A stretch of DNA of 64,000 nt from Methanosarcina barkeri MS (GTDB lineage Archaea > Halobacteriota > Methanosarcinia > Methanosarcinales > Methanosarcinaceae): positions 310,001 through 374,000 of the forward strand of contig NZ_CP009528.1 of the NCBI RefSeq assembly GCF_000970025.1, read 5' to 3'. Below the pieces are notes generated by a model that saw nothing but the letters and a program-made list of their open reading frames with translations, was not told the origin of the DNA and searched no databases. Position 1 is the first letter of the stretch; the number at the start of each line of letters is the position of its first letter. A program made the position numbers and the translations under genes. Of the stretch, positions 43,816 to 53,339 are shown one piece after another.

Positions 43816-45204
43816 TTATAAGCCGTAGTTCTCCTCCGGCAGGAAGACTTTAACTTCATTCTTGTATTTTGTAAGACAGTCATCCATGAACTTGTCCATG
43901 TCGTCTGGGAGAGCTTCGAGGGCTGCCTTTGCGTCTGCGAGAGCTTTGGTTTCGAATCTGGAAAGCTCGAGCTTGCCGGCTGCACCTTCTTCGACAATGT
44001 TGCAGCATTCGACTGCAGCATTCTTTGCTCTGAGGTAAATGTTGTCTCCGTCCTTGACAATCGACTGACCTACTCTGTATGCGTTGTCGTATGCAAGCAT
44101 ATAGGCCTGTGGGTCTCTGTATCTGTCGGAGAGCATCATAAGGTCCCTGAGAACTTTGTCATTCTTGGTTTCAAGAGCAGTGTTCATGAGAGCACAGTCG
44201 TATGCGAGGGTTTCGGACCAGCACTGAACAGTTGTACCACCGAATTCACCGTGATACTCAACAGACTCGTTGGACCAGCAGTCACAGCACTGCATGACCA
44301 GGTTACCCATTACATCAGAGTGAGCACAGGTTGAGGTTTTACCTTCCATGGTCATCGGCATACCTGTGATGGCTTTGACGATAATGTTTTCATATCCGCA
44401 GTCTTTTCCGGGTCCTACTGCACCTGCTTCGTATGCAACGAGAGATCTTGGAGCAGAGATTGCCCTTGCGATAACTGCGATGGTATGGGCCAGGTTCTTG
44501 TTGAGCAGCCCACCACCAATGAACATTGCAGTGTTTGCCTGTGCACAGTCTGTATCACCTGCAGAAACAGTGCCGGTCTTCTTTGCAATGTTGGAAATGT
44601 CGGTCCAGATCATTTCCATATCAATGGAGCCGAGACAACCAATTGAGTAGAGTAGACCTGGGATATCGTTCCTGAGAACTGCATAGTCGAAAACTTCCTT
44701 ACCACCCATGCTCTCTACGGAAAGCAGGTCTGCACCATTCTCAGCACACTGTTCGAATGCCTCAAGGAAGACAGAGTATTTGTCACCTCTAAGCTGCGGG
44801 AATTCTCTGTTCTCACGGATGTCACCAATGGTGTGGCGGAGTGCGCACTTTATGCCATATTCATCGTGGTATTTCTCCATAATGGTTTTCTGGGCATGTG
44901 CAACTTCTGCTCCCCAGGAGGGGTTGTTGGACATCTGCTGAACGTGTTCGGTTTCAAGGATAATTGCTGGGAAACCAACCTGCACCATTCTCTCCATAAC
45001 GTCAGTGGTGATCCTCTCATATTCCTTTATGAGCTTTTCTTTGGATGCACCAGCTTCAGGTCTTGGAGCATAATTAATTTCAGGAATAGTGTAACCTGCA
45101 CCAATTTCGAGGTCAAGACCTGCCTTTACAGGGTACTTGGATACGCCGAAAGTCATTTCGTCTGCGTTTGCGTATGCCATTGAAGTGTATCTTTTTGCTG
45201 CCAT
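43816..45204 (-). CDS. mtaB: Methanol:corrinoid methyltransferase
   Basis: I start this 462-residue protein at MAAKRYTSMAYANADEMTFG (GAGGTGAG upstream), in line with the known MtaB length. Zinc ligands known from MtaB are placed at DTDCAQANT and GKDCGYENI, with the acidic ligand in the LLSVESMGG region. MtaB takes the methyl group from methanol, activated by zinc, and passes it to the Co(I) corrinoid of MtaC. It works in the cytosol as an MtaB-MtaC complex, the first step of growth on methanol. It lies 10 bases after mtaC on the same strand, so the two are one operon. A 60-bp repeat locus lies downstream. Confidence 0.97.
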   Translation of the reverse strand: MAAKRYTSMAYANADEMTFGVSKYPVKAGLDLEIGAGYTIPEINYAPRPEAGASKEKLIKEYERITTDVMERMVQVGFPAIILETEHVQQMSNNPSWGAEVAHAQKTIMEKYHDEYGIKCALRHTIGDIRENREFPQLRGDKYSVFLEAFEQCAENGADLLSVESMGGKEVFDYAVLRNDIPGLLYSIGCLGSIDMEMIWTDISNIAKKTGTVSAGDTDCAQANTAMFIGGGLLNKNLAHTIAVIARAISAPRSLVAYEAGAVGPGKDCGYENIIVKAITGMPMTMEGKTSTCAHSDVMGNLVMQCCDCWSNESVEYHGEFGGTTVQCWSETLAYDCALMNTALETKNDKVLRDLMMLSDRYRDPQAYMLAYDNAYRVGQSIVKDGDNIYLRAKNAAVECCNIVEEGAAGKLELSRFETKALADAKAALEALPDDMDKFMDDCLTKYKNEVKVFLPEENYGL

Positions 45205-45214
45205 TTTACTCACC

Positions 45215-45991
45215 TCAGTGCTTGTGGAATTCATCTCTTAGTTCTTTGATACCTGTAGCTCCTGCAATGATTGCGTCAGCAATCTTTGGAGCGTCAGCGG
45301 CTTCTTCTCCATATACACCAAGTTCAAACTGGGATACGAAGTCCTGATTAACTGCGCCGCCACCGCATGCGAATGGAATCTTGATTCCATTTTCAAGGAG
45401 CATGTCATTAACTTCCTTGAATGCATACATGGTAGTTGTCATGAGGGCAGTACCTGTGAGCATAATTGGCTTCTCTTTTTGAACTGCAGCGAGAACTTCT
45501 TCTGCAGGTACGTCCCTTCCAAGGTCAACTACATTGTAGCCATTTGCCCTGAGTAGAGCGGTAACGATGTTCTTCCCAATGTCGTGAACGTCACCTTCTG
45601 CGACGTGGCAGACAACGGTTCCTTTGGTTTTAGGAGTAGCACTAGAGTTTTCCTTACAATATTCGATACCTTCAAGCATGGCATCAGCAGACATCATGAC
45701 ATTAGGGAGGAAAATTACACCTTCGTCATAAAGTCTTATGACAACGCCCATACCGATCATGAGAGCGTCATCGATAAGAGCAATTGGGTCTTTACCAGCT
45801 TCGATTGCAGCCTGGAGACCCTCGATAACGTCATCTTCTTCTCCTTCGAAGATGGCCTTTGCGATCGGGTAGATAAGTTCGTCTTTAGGATAGAGCTCTT
45901 CTGCGGCTTCTTCAGGCGTCAATGCCTTTTCCAGAGCCACGTTGTATCTGGTTAAAACCTTTTTCAGACTTGCCTCTGTAAAGTCCAACAT
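45215..45991 (-). CDS. mtaC: Methanol corrinoid protein
   Basis: The 258-residue protein has an N-terminal helical cap and a B12-binding domain with EGDVHDIGKNIVTALL, the His of DVHDIG (residue 136) being the cobalt ligand, and VDLGRDVPAEE. MtaC holds the methyl group between methanol and coenzyme M. The mtaC-mtaB order with 10 bases between is that of all Methanosarcina isozymes. A leader with hairpins (GGGTCTGCAGTCCCGG, 46042-46057) lies before the start. Confidence 0.97.
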   Translation of the reverse strand: MLDFTEASLKKVLTRYNVALEKALTPEEAAEELYPKDELIYPIAKAIFEGEEDDVIEGLQAAIEAGKDPIALIDDALMIGMGVVIRLYDEGVIFLPNVMMSADAMLEGIEYCKENSSATPKTKGTVVCHVAEGDVHDIGKNIVTALLRANGYNVVDLGRDVPAEEVLAAVQKEKPIMLTGTALMTTTMYAFKEVNDMLLENGIKIPFACGGGAVNQDFVSQFELGVYGEEAADAPKIADAIIAGATGIKELRDEFHKH

Positions 45992-46905
45992 ATTTTTAAA
46001 CCTCCGTTTTGGTTTTTAGCAAAAAGGTCGCTACCGTTTCCGGGTCTGCAGTCCCGGACATGTTCGGTGTCGTGGGTTTCCGGCTTTACCTACGTGAAGT
46101 CTTTTCTTTCGAGGATATTCAGCCCTGAAAAAATCTACAATTTATCCTTTCTACAGGACACTGTCTCCAGATTTTACTCAGAGTCTACCAGCAAAAGAAT
46201 ATTCTCCTTCTCACCGGAACTTTTCCTTTTTGATTAATTTGCATGTCTGCTAATGCTGACACGTCTTTACGGTATTATTAGGGGAAATTATCACATATAC
46301 CATAACCGACGGAAATTTTTTTCTGGTTTTTACAAAACAAAAAGAGGTCTGAAATTTTGAATCGATTACAAAGCGTTTTACCCTAAAATATTATGCACCA
46401 GCTTTTCGGGAGATATTACCCTTAAATTTTTGAAGTAACTTTTCAAAGCATCTGAACTTTTTTTAGATTTATGAGTTTTAGATGCGTGATAAAAAACATA
46501 TTGAAATAGTTTAAACAATGCAATTATTCAGATAAATCCCATCAAAAATTTCAATGATCATACTCTACTATTTCAGTTTTATACAACTTAATTATTCTGC
46601 CATTTAAGGCACTAACAACTTCAAAGTGCATCTAATGCTATCGTTTTTAAAAAAGCATAAAATTATTTTAATATTTTGTAAATTATGCTAATATGATGCT
46701 TTCACGTTTGAAATTATTAATCCAAACTCTTTTATATAAATGAATATATCGAATCTCAATATATGGCACAAACGCTTCTTCCTATTCAGGTCGTATAAAG
46801 TCAGACTGAAATTTAAATTTTTTATATCTGTCTTTGTGCGGAGACTTTAGTGTCACATGATACAGAGATTTTATATTAATACAAAACGCGATAGAAGTGG
46901 TTTGA
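45992..46905. promoter_or_regulatory. Divergent regulatory gap between mtaC and the first msr-type gene
   Basis: About 910 bases without a gene. On the mtaC side there is an unusually GC-rich leader of 100-200 bases with several short hairpins (about 46020-46120). Established work on Methanosarcina shows long 5' leaders for mta operons. TATA-like TTTTATATTAATAC at about 46870 suits the msr-type gene. The sites bound by the regulators cannot be told. Confidence 0.6.
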
Positions 46906-47760
46906 ATGCAACATGAGTTAATAGATGTAGTATTTCGTTCCCAGAAAAGAAGAGACCTCCTTTTACTCTTGGGAGAGAAACCAAGAACAATGGAAGAAAT
47001 TAAGACCCTTCTTGATGTTTCTCCCACGGCTATCTTACCCCAGATCAAAAGACTTACAGACAGTGACCTTGTTATTCAAAAAAATGGCAACTATGAATTG
47101 ACAGATATGGGAGATCTGGTTTTTAAAAAAGTTCAATCCCTTGTCAATGTCCTTACTTTACTCGAACGAGACAATTACTGGATTGAGCATGACCTCGGTG
47201 GGATTCCTAAGTATCTCCTTGACAGAATAGGAGACCTGAAGGATTGCAAGCTGATTGAACCCGATCCGAGCCAGATTTTTGAGCCGAGTACGGAACTTTT
47301 GGATTTCTTTTCCTCATCACGTTATCTAATGGTATTTTCGTCCTTCTACAGGCCTGAGTTCCTTCCCCTTTACACAAGGCTTGGAAGGCTGGAGTCAGAT
47401 ATTACCCTTATTTTCACTGAGTCGGTACTCGAAAAAATTATGCAGAATTATGAAAAGAAGATACGAAAACTTGCCACGCTGGAAAACACCGAGCTTTTTG
47501 TATGTAATGATGGGGTCAAGCTGGCTGAACTTATGGTCTCAGACCGTGGAATGATAATTTCTCTCTTTGATAGCAACGGGAGATTTTATTACGAGTATAT
47601 GTCCTGTTCCGAACCTGAGGCCATAATCTGGGCAAAAGAACTTATTGAGTTCTATAAATCAAGAGCCTGGCAGATCGAGAACGAACAATGTATCGATAAT
47701 TTGATTGGTACAGCCGAAAGCGAAGCTTTCCCGGAATCCATGATGTTCAGCTTGCACTGA
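46906..47760 (+). CDS. Msr-type methyltransferase-specific regulator (FilR1/DUF1724), first of pair
   Basis: The 284-residue protein has an N-terminal winged helix (LLLLGEKPRTMEEIKTLLDV, then ILPQIKRLTDSDLVIQKNGN) and a DUF1724/FilR1 middle domain (WIEHDLGGIPKYLLDRIGDL, ELLDFFSSSRYLMVFSSFYR, LFVCNDGVKLAELMVSDRG). In M. acetivorans, two such genes beside mtaCB1 (msrA, msrB) activate its transcription. Position and pairing here are the same, so I infer the same role. It starts with ATG after TAGAAGTGG. Confidence 0.85.
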   Translation: MQHELIDVVFRSQKRRDLLLLLGEKPRTMEEIKTLLDVSPTAILPQIKRLTDSDLVIQKNGNYELTDMGDLVFKKVQSLVNVLTLLERDNYWIEHDLGGIPKYLLDRIGDLKDCKLIEPDPSQIFEPSTELLDFFSSSRYLMVFSSFYRPEFLPLYTRLGRLESDITLIFTESVLEKIMQNYEKKIRKLATLENTELFVCNDGVKLAELMVSDRGMIISLFDSNGRFYYEYMSCSEPEAIIWAKELIEFYKSRAWQIENEQCIDNLIGTAESEAFPESMMFSLH

Positions 47761-47951
47761 TAGATAAAGCAATCAGTTTACAAGGCTGCTTATATGCAAT
47801 TTGAAAAGTAGTTTGTAGACCAGTTGGCAAGGTCGTTTATTAGGCAATTTGTAAGCGGTTGGTAAGGCAGTTTGTTTAGATGTAAACCATCATCGAATCT
47901 CCAACCAAATTTCAGAATTGCTTCAGAATCCCTTTCTGGAGGTTAAATTAA

Positions 47952-48743
47952 ATGAGTACAGAACTTCAGTTAATAGATACAATTTTTTTTTCGGACAAGA
48001 GGAAAAATTTGCTTTTACTCCTGAAGGACGGGCCAAAGACAATTGAAGAAATTAAGAAAGGGCTTCAAGTCAGTTCCAGTCCTATAATGGCCCAGATCCG
48101 AATCCTGCTCAAAGAAGGGCTGCTGGTGCAAAAAGGAGACAGTTATTGTCTCTCTGTAAAAGGAAAGCTTATTGTCCCAAAAATGGAACCTCTTCTCTCC
48201 ACTTTTCGGGTTTTCGACGAAAACCATGAATACTGGGCAAGGCAGAATTTGCGGACTCTTCCTCCTCAATTGCTGGACCGAATTGGAGAACTTGGTAGCT
48301 GTAAAGAGCTTTTACCTGGGAAGACCCATATTTTTGATTACCCTCCTGAAATTATGGACCCCCTTTACAAGTCTAGGACAGTCATGGAGATTTCTTCAAT
48401 TTTCCGTCCCGGATATCCAAGTCTATATCTGGATCTTGCAAAAAGAGGTATTGAGGTCTCACTTGTCTTGGAAAGGCAAATATGTGAAAAACTAATTTCT
48501 GACTACAGGGCAGATGTGAAAGAGTTCTTAAACATGGAAAATGCGCACCTTTTTGTCTGCGACCATAAAATTGAGCTTGCTTCCAGTATTGTTACAGATC
48601 GCTTTATCTCCCTATCCATGATCTCTAAAGAAGGAAGGTACTATAACCATGAGATGGTAAGTCTTGAGAAAAGTGCCCTTGTATGGGGGCAGGAACTTTT
48701 TGACTATTACAAAGACCTGTCCGAACAAATAACTCAAATTTAA
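47952..48743 (+). CDS. Msr-type methyltransferase-specific regulator, second of pair
   Basis: The 263-residue paralogue has the same plan: winged helix (LLLLKDGPKTIEEIKKGLQV, SSPIMAQIRILLKEGLLVQK) and FilR1-like domain (LRTLPPQLLDRIGELGSC, LFVCDHKIELASSIVTDRF). TTTCTGGAGGTT lies before the ATG. Two paralogous activators for one operon is the arrangement known for mtaCB1 in M. acetivorans. The 190 bases between the two genes hold only degenerate tandem DNA (TTTGTAAGCGGTTGGTAAGG). Confidence 0.85.
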   Translation: MSTELQLIDTIFFSDKRKNLLLLLKDGPKTIEEIKKGLQVSSSPIMAQIRILLKEGLLVQKGDSYCLSVKGKLIVPKMEPLLSTFRVFDENHEYWARQNLRTLPPQLLDRIGELGSCKELLPGKTHIFDYPPEIMDPLYKSRTVMEISSIFRPGYPSLYLDLAKRGIEVSLVLERQICEKLISDYRADVKEFLNMENAHLFVCDHKIELASSIVTDRFISLSMISKEGRYYNHEMVSLEKSALVWGQELFDYYKDLSEQITQI

Positions 48744-48779
48744 TTTTTTAACCAATTTAATTTTCAAACAGTTTAGTTT

Positions 48780-48895
48780 CCAACTAATCTAGTTTTTTCA
48801 TCAGTTTAGTTTTTCATCAGTTCAGTTTTCAATCAGTTCAGTTTTTCATCAGTTCAGTTTTTCATCAGTTCAGTTTTTCATCAGTTCAATTTTTA
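48780..48895. repeat. Minisatellite (about 16-bp unit CATCAGTTCAGTTTTT)
   Basis: About seven copies, perfect in the middle (three identical) and decaying on both sides, downstream of the second regulator and just before the glycosylase promoter. Confidence 0.9.
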
Positions 48896-48958
48896 GCTAA
48901 TTTAGTTTTTTTCGTTCCCAAAGCTTGAAATAATCTTAAGTTCCAGCTTATTTAAGCG

Positions 48959-49435
48959 ATGAAAAAACAAGGTTTCCCACCAGTCATTGACGTAAATACT
49001 GAAATCCTGATTCTTGGGTCTCTTCCAAGCGACGTTTCTATAAGGAAGCATCAATACTACGGGCATCCGGGAAATGATTTCTGGAGACTACTTGGCAGTA
49101 TTATCAGAGAAGACCTTCAGAACATGAATTATCAAAATCGGCTTGAGACCCTGAAACGCAATAAAATAGGGCTTTGGGATGTTTTCAAAGCCGGAAAAAG
49201 AGAAGGAAGCGAGGATACAAAGATAAAGGACGAAGAAATAAACCAATTTTCAATGCTGAAAGATATGACTCCGAACCTTAAGCTGGTTCTTTTTAACGGC
49301 AAGAAATCCGGAGAGTATGAACCAATTTTGAGGGTAATGGGATATGAAACAAAAGTCCTCCCTTCGTCAAGCGGAGCAAACCGGCGATCTTTACAAAGTA
49401 GAAAATCGAAATGGGAAGCAGCTTTCAAGTGTTGA
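48959..49435 (+). CDS. Hypoxanthine-DNA glycosylase (UDG superfamily family 6)
   Basis: The 158-residue protein has motif GSLPSDVSIRKHQYYGHPGN near residues 21-45, FWRLLGSII, and a C-terminal PSSSGANR loop in place of the usual HPS motif. This is the family 6 glycosylase described from Methanosarcina barkeri, which removes hypoxanthine (deaminated adenine), not uracil, from DNA. The residues of the family (Asn in GHPGNDFW) are conserved. The gene is a single unit with a start close to a TATA-like stretch, so it may be leaderless. Confidence 0.85.
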   Translation: MKKQGFPPVIDVNTEILILGSLPSDVSIRKHQYYGHPGNDFWRLLGSIIREDLQNMNYQNRLETLKRNKIGLWDVFKAGKREGSEDTKIKDEEINQFSMLKDMTPNLKLVLFNGKKSGEYEPILRVMGYETKVLPSSSGANRRSLQSRKSKWEAAFKC

Positions 49436-49534
49436 TCGACTTTTTTTTATTGACCAGCTTTGTACCCATTCTTCCGAATAATCGGATTTTGTTTGCAGAA
49501 CCTACTTAAAATGTGGAATTCAACCTTCTCCAGG

Positions 49535-49714
49535 TTATTCGCTTGTTATGGCTCCATTGGGGCAGGCTTCTTCACAGGCTCCGCATTCGACACATTCATC
49601 TTCATCGACAACTGCACAACCTTCTTCCTCATCAATAACGATTGCTTCTACCGGGCACTCGTCCACGCAAGTTCCGCAGCCTGTACACTCTTCTTTATTG
49701 ACTTTTGCTGGCAT
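49535..49714 (-). CDS. Ferredoxin, 2[4Fe-4S], second copy
   Basis: This 59-residue protein, [20 protein letters not shown]..., has clusters [12 protein letters not shown] and [12 protein letters not shown] with the same spacing as the ferredoxin at 25270, and about two thirds identity by eye. AAAAAGGAGCC is close before the start. It is too short for a 60-residue gene cut-off but certainly real. Confidence 0.95.
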   Translation of the reverse strand: MPAKVNKEECTGCGTCVDECPVEAIVIDEEEGCAVVDEDECVECGACEEACPNGAITSE

Positions 49715-49829
49715 TTTATGGCTCCTTTATTTTTTCCAACTTCTTTTATATATTTCTTCTACTACTCTATCCAGATCAGTGCCTTAGATTAGTATTTTAA
49801 AATCACATCTGGATTTAGAGTCCAAATTA

Positions 49830-49955
49830 GTCTGAAGTTCAGGTAAGTCTAAAGTTCAAATAAGTCTTAAATTCAGATTAGTCTGAAGTTCAGATACGTC
49901 TTAAATTCAGGTAAGCCTGAAATCTATATGAGTCTGAAGTTCAGGTTAGCCTGAA
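49830..49955. repeat. Minisatellite (about 17-bp unit TCTGAAGTTCAGGTTAG)
   Basis: Seven or more imperfect copies of AGTCTGAAGTTCAGAT, upstream of the ferredoxin. The unit contains a CTGAAGTTCAG palindrome. The rest of 49715-50066 is AT-rich and has no gene. Confidence 0.88.
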
Positions 49956-50066
49956 CCTATTTTTTAATTATATCATTTTATATATATAAATTTGAGTGTA
50001 CAAATTTCTCACCTCATTTTACCGACAAAGTTTCTTTATACTCTTTATATTCTTTACATTCTTTTT

Positions 50067-51995
50067 TCATTCGCTGATAATTCGGGATTTTTCCAGCCGA
50101 TTCAAAATTTCAAGCAGCTTCTTTTTGAACCTGTTGACTTCCCGAATCTGCTTAAGATATGCCTCCCACTCTTCTTTCTTTCCAATAGATTCCAGCGTCT
50201 CCTTTATTCTTCGAAGGTATATTGATGCTACTTCATAAGATCTTACTTTTGCTTTGGAAATCAAATCTTCTGCAATGTTTTTCCAGATTTCAATCGCAAC
50301 CTCAGGATATTTGTCCTTTACGGCTTTCGCAATTTCTTCTTCTAAGATGGATCGTCCGGATTTCTCGGCTTCACCTTTTCTTTTTTTAAACTCTTCATAC
50401 CAGTGAACTACCTCATCAGCATCATCTTCTTGAATAGCTATCTGTATCAACAGATCAAGGACAGGAGGTTTAATTTTTTTTAACGAGCTTGATTCCAGCA
50501 GCCCTGTTTTTGGGAGAGAGCCAGGAAGAATTGAAAGCTCTTCTGCAACTTCAGGCTTGTTGACTGGCAATTTTCCGTTTTTCAAATACTGGAGGGCAGA
50601 CTCTCGGATTTCCTTCCATTTCCCTATTTTTTTAGCGGCTTTCTGCATCCTGATATAGCTGGACAGTTGTGGAAATTTGAAAAATTCTTCTGTTTCAAGA
50701 GCAGCTACAAAAGACCAGTTTTCCTCTATCTCGTTAATTTCAATAAGAGTTTGCAAGAGCTCGTAGGCGGTGCCAGGATCATATTCTCTCAGTTTCTTGA
50801 TTCCCCTATAAATCCATTCTTCAGCTTTCTTTTTTTGCCCGGAATCGAGCAGTTCTCTAACAAGCCTTGTATAATTGCCTGTCCTTTCGGCTTCGAGCTC
50901 GGAGATCGGGATAATCTCTTCCGAATGACCAGCTTTTCTCAGGGCATCGATAAGCCTGTCAATAACATAATCCCGTTCCCAGGATGACTCGTACAGGATG
51001 TCTGTTTCTTTTTCTTTTGCGGCTTCTTGGAACCGGACTTTCAGGGCTTCTGCAAATAGCATCCACTCTTCCTGAGTATGGTCTTCTCTCCATAGAGTGG
51101 GTGCATTCAGAATGTTGTAATCGTCTTTTAGCTCAAGCTCAAGGGCGTAAAGCATTTTCTCATGTGCAGAAAGAGAGGATTGGGATAAAGCCCTGAACAC
51201 TACATCTATGCAGTCGGAGATTTGTGTTCCTATATCCCCTTCGTCATATTCTTCAATTTCTTTATATCTATCCATAAGCTCTTTTCCAATATCGAGCAGC
51301 TCGTCAGGATGCCCTGAATCAAGGAGGCTTTCCAGCCGAATCTGTACCTCTGAAAAATCAGGCATTTCTTCGCCTTCGTAAGTCCAGAAATCAGAACTCT
51401 TTAATTCTCTCCATAGCTCGTCCATCTCGGAATAGATACCCCCAATAACTCTTTCCGGATTTTCAGAGGCAAGGGTCTGGCGGTCCTTCAGATATCTGCC
51501 AAGCATGTTATCTTTCTTTGCAAACGTTGTCAGTATCTCGATTAATTCCGGTTTTTCCAGCTTTTCCAGATATTCCTGGAAAATCCGTGGAGATGCCTCG
51601 GCCTCGTAGGCTTCAGAAACTCCGGCTCCTGCAAATCCTCGTCTGGATCTTTTAATAAGGATGTCTTCCTCAGTAACAACCGGCACATCTTCTCCCTGCT
51701 CAATAAGGTCAAGATATTCAAGTACGGCTGCAACTCCGTGTTTGCAGTCATGCCCGACAGGACAGGTACAGATAGAACTCAGTTTCCCGTTTTTCAGGGA
51801 AACTTCAGTGAAATACTCTATTGTTCCCTCTACCCGCGCGACTAGGCTGCATGAGGAAGTGCATTTGAGTTCTTTCACCCGCTTCTCTTCCTGATACTTG
51901 ATCCCCTTTGCAGTGGCTTTTCCTCCAGCCCAATCCTGAAGGTCACTCCATTTAAGTTCCTTGAAGGTCCGGGCATTTTTGCTTTCTTCTTGCAT
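50067..51995 (-). CDS. SWIM zinc-finger protein with helical repeats
   Basis: The 642-residue protein has a SWIM finger C-x-C-x5-C-x-H near residues 76-86 (CTCPVGHDCKH). The remainder is helical, with TPR-like helix pairs (LVRELLDSGQKKKAEEWIYR, AALETEEFFKFPQLSSYIRM). SWIM proteins bind DNA or proteins; the long repeat region resembles bacterial SWIM proteins found with SNF2 helicases or RecQ genes, none of which is near here. The start ATG is preceded by a weak purine stretch. Function not known. Confidence 0.82.
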   Translation of the reverse strand: MQEESKNARTFKELKWSDLQDWAGGKATAKGIKYQEEKRVKELKCTSSCSLVARVEGTIEYFTEVSLKNGKLSSICTCPVGHDCKHGVAAVLEYLDLIEQGEDVPVVTEEDILIKRSRRGFAGAGVSEAYEAEASPRIFQEYLEKLEKPELIEILTTFAKKDNMLGRYLKDRQTLASENPERVIGGIYSEMDELWRELKSSDFWTYEGEEMPDFSEVQIRLESLLDSGHPDELLDIGKELMDRYKEIEEYDEGDIGTQISDCIDVVFRALSQSSLSAHEKMLYALELELKDDYNILNAPTLWREDHTQEEWMLFAEALKVRFQEAAKEKETDILYESSWERDYVIDRLIDALRKAGHSEEIIPISELEAERTGNYTRLVRELLDSGQKKKAEEWIYRGIKKLREYDPGTAYELLQTLIEINEIEENWSFVAALETEEFFKFPQLSSYIRMQKAAKKIGKWKEIRESALQYLKNGKLPVNKPEVAEELSILPGSLPKTGLLESSSLKKIKPPVLDLLIQIAIQEDDADEVVHWYEEFKKRKGEAEKSGRSILEEEIAKAVKDKYPEVAIEIWKNIAEDLISKAKVRSYEVASIYLRRIKETLESIGKKEEWEAYLKQIREVNRFKKKLLEILNRLEKSRIISE

Positions 51996-52229
51996 ATGTG
52001 ATTATTTATATAAACGTAATATAAAAATAAACTTTAGCTTCTGTTATATAATTCAGTGTTTTAGGTGCCAGTTGCAAGCCAGCATTGCAGAGGACGAAAT
52101 CTTGTTTTTTAGATGTTAACTACTAAGCTGACATAGAATTGCTGAATATCGAAGAGCTGAATATCGAAGACGGTCTCAATTACTTGTTTTTAAATCCCTA
52201 TTGTGTGCCTCAATGGTGTGGAGCCGTCA

Positions 52230-53118
52230 GAGTTTAAGTCCGAAATTTCCTGTGTCAATCCAGTTCACTGAGATAAGAGACCAGAAATCCACTGCGAACT
52301 TACTCAGGACATATTCATAGGGCAGCCAGCCATATCCCTGATCTCCCCAGCCTGTGCCCCATGAGTTGCGAGTCAGGAAGGAACCAGTGGTTTCCTTGTT
52401 GCTTAGGTGTTTTTGATTTTCATATCATCGTCATATCCGACAGCAACGACTGTATGGCCCCATATTGCCTGTTCTTTGGGACCTGGGAAGGGGATTCCAC
52501 CTTTTACCATCTGTATCGTTGAAAGAGGGAAAACCAAAGAAACCAAACATTGAAGGTATTCCTGCCGCAAGGTACTTTTTCACGCTAAAAAGAACATCTG
52601 AAGGCAGGGTGTTCATACCCTCTGTGGGTCATGGCAGAAATATTTCAGGGCTTCAAAATTATCGGCAAGCGAATATACAAAGTTCGAGGTTTCTTCATCA
52701 AAGGTTGGTTCCCCTGCCGGGCCCGGGATTTTTCTGTCAATATAAGGGTGATATTTCTCAGGAGGGGTCCCGCAAAGAACAAGGGCTGCCATAGTATCTC
52801 GGAGCCAGGCTCCGGTATCTCCTTTAACGCCCATCAGGTTTCTTGTCGTCTTGTAAACAAAAAGCCTTGATCCGTCATGTATTTTCCAAAGGCCCGACTC
52901 TGGAAGTATTCAATCACTCCTACGCTCGCGTGGGCAGTACAAGAACCCAGATCCATCTGATTTTCAATCGGTGAACACCAGCTTCTAAGATCTACCAACG
53001 TGGGCAGCTCAGGAACTTTAGATTTCTTTTTGGAGGATAGGAGACCGAGTTTTTCTGCCATTTCGGGAATTTTGGTATCTTCTATTGTTCCTTCTGTGTA
53101 ATCTCTCAAGTCCGGCAA
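52230..53118 (-). pseudogene. Papain-family (C1A) cysteine peptidase, decayed
   Basis: On the minus strand the first part (to 52834) has LPDLRDYTEGTIED, then WCSPIENQMDLGSCTAHASV with the active-site Cys. A second frame carries GDTGAWLRDTMAALVLCGTP and a third SFNDTDGKRWNPL-like text. A final frame has GHTVVAVGYDDD (His) and NSWGTGWGDQGYGWLPYEYV (Asn). All catalytic residues can be found, but the frames are broken at about 52834, 52614 and 52430; the stop at 52613 is TGA, not UAG, so readthrough would not restore it. The start of the gene is also lost. Confidence 0.88.
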
Positions 53119-53339
53119 TGGAGGAAGCTAAAGAAAGTCTAAAAATTCATTAGTAAATCCTTCTGGTGCCCAATTAATATATTACCCTCATCTTGTTACA
53201 ACATTTTGCTTTGATAGATGACTTAAATTTGAATCGAATCCATGGAAAACTTTGTATATATTGTAATATATTTCTATATTATGGCTAACTTCCCATTGGA
53301 TAGTAATATATAACAATTGATGAAACAGCAAGTATAGTG

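Noticed and set aside
46020-46120. GC-rich mtaC leader as a tRNA or riboswitch
   Set aside because: No cloverleaf, T-loop or known aptamer motif could be found; kept only as a leader with hairpins.
52613-52615. Stop codon inside the papain-like gene as a possible pyrrolysine site
   Set aside because: The codon is TGA, and frameshifts are present as well, so it is a pseudogene.
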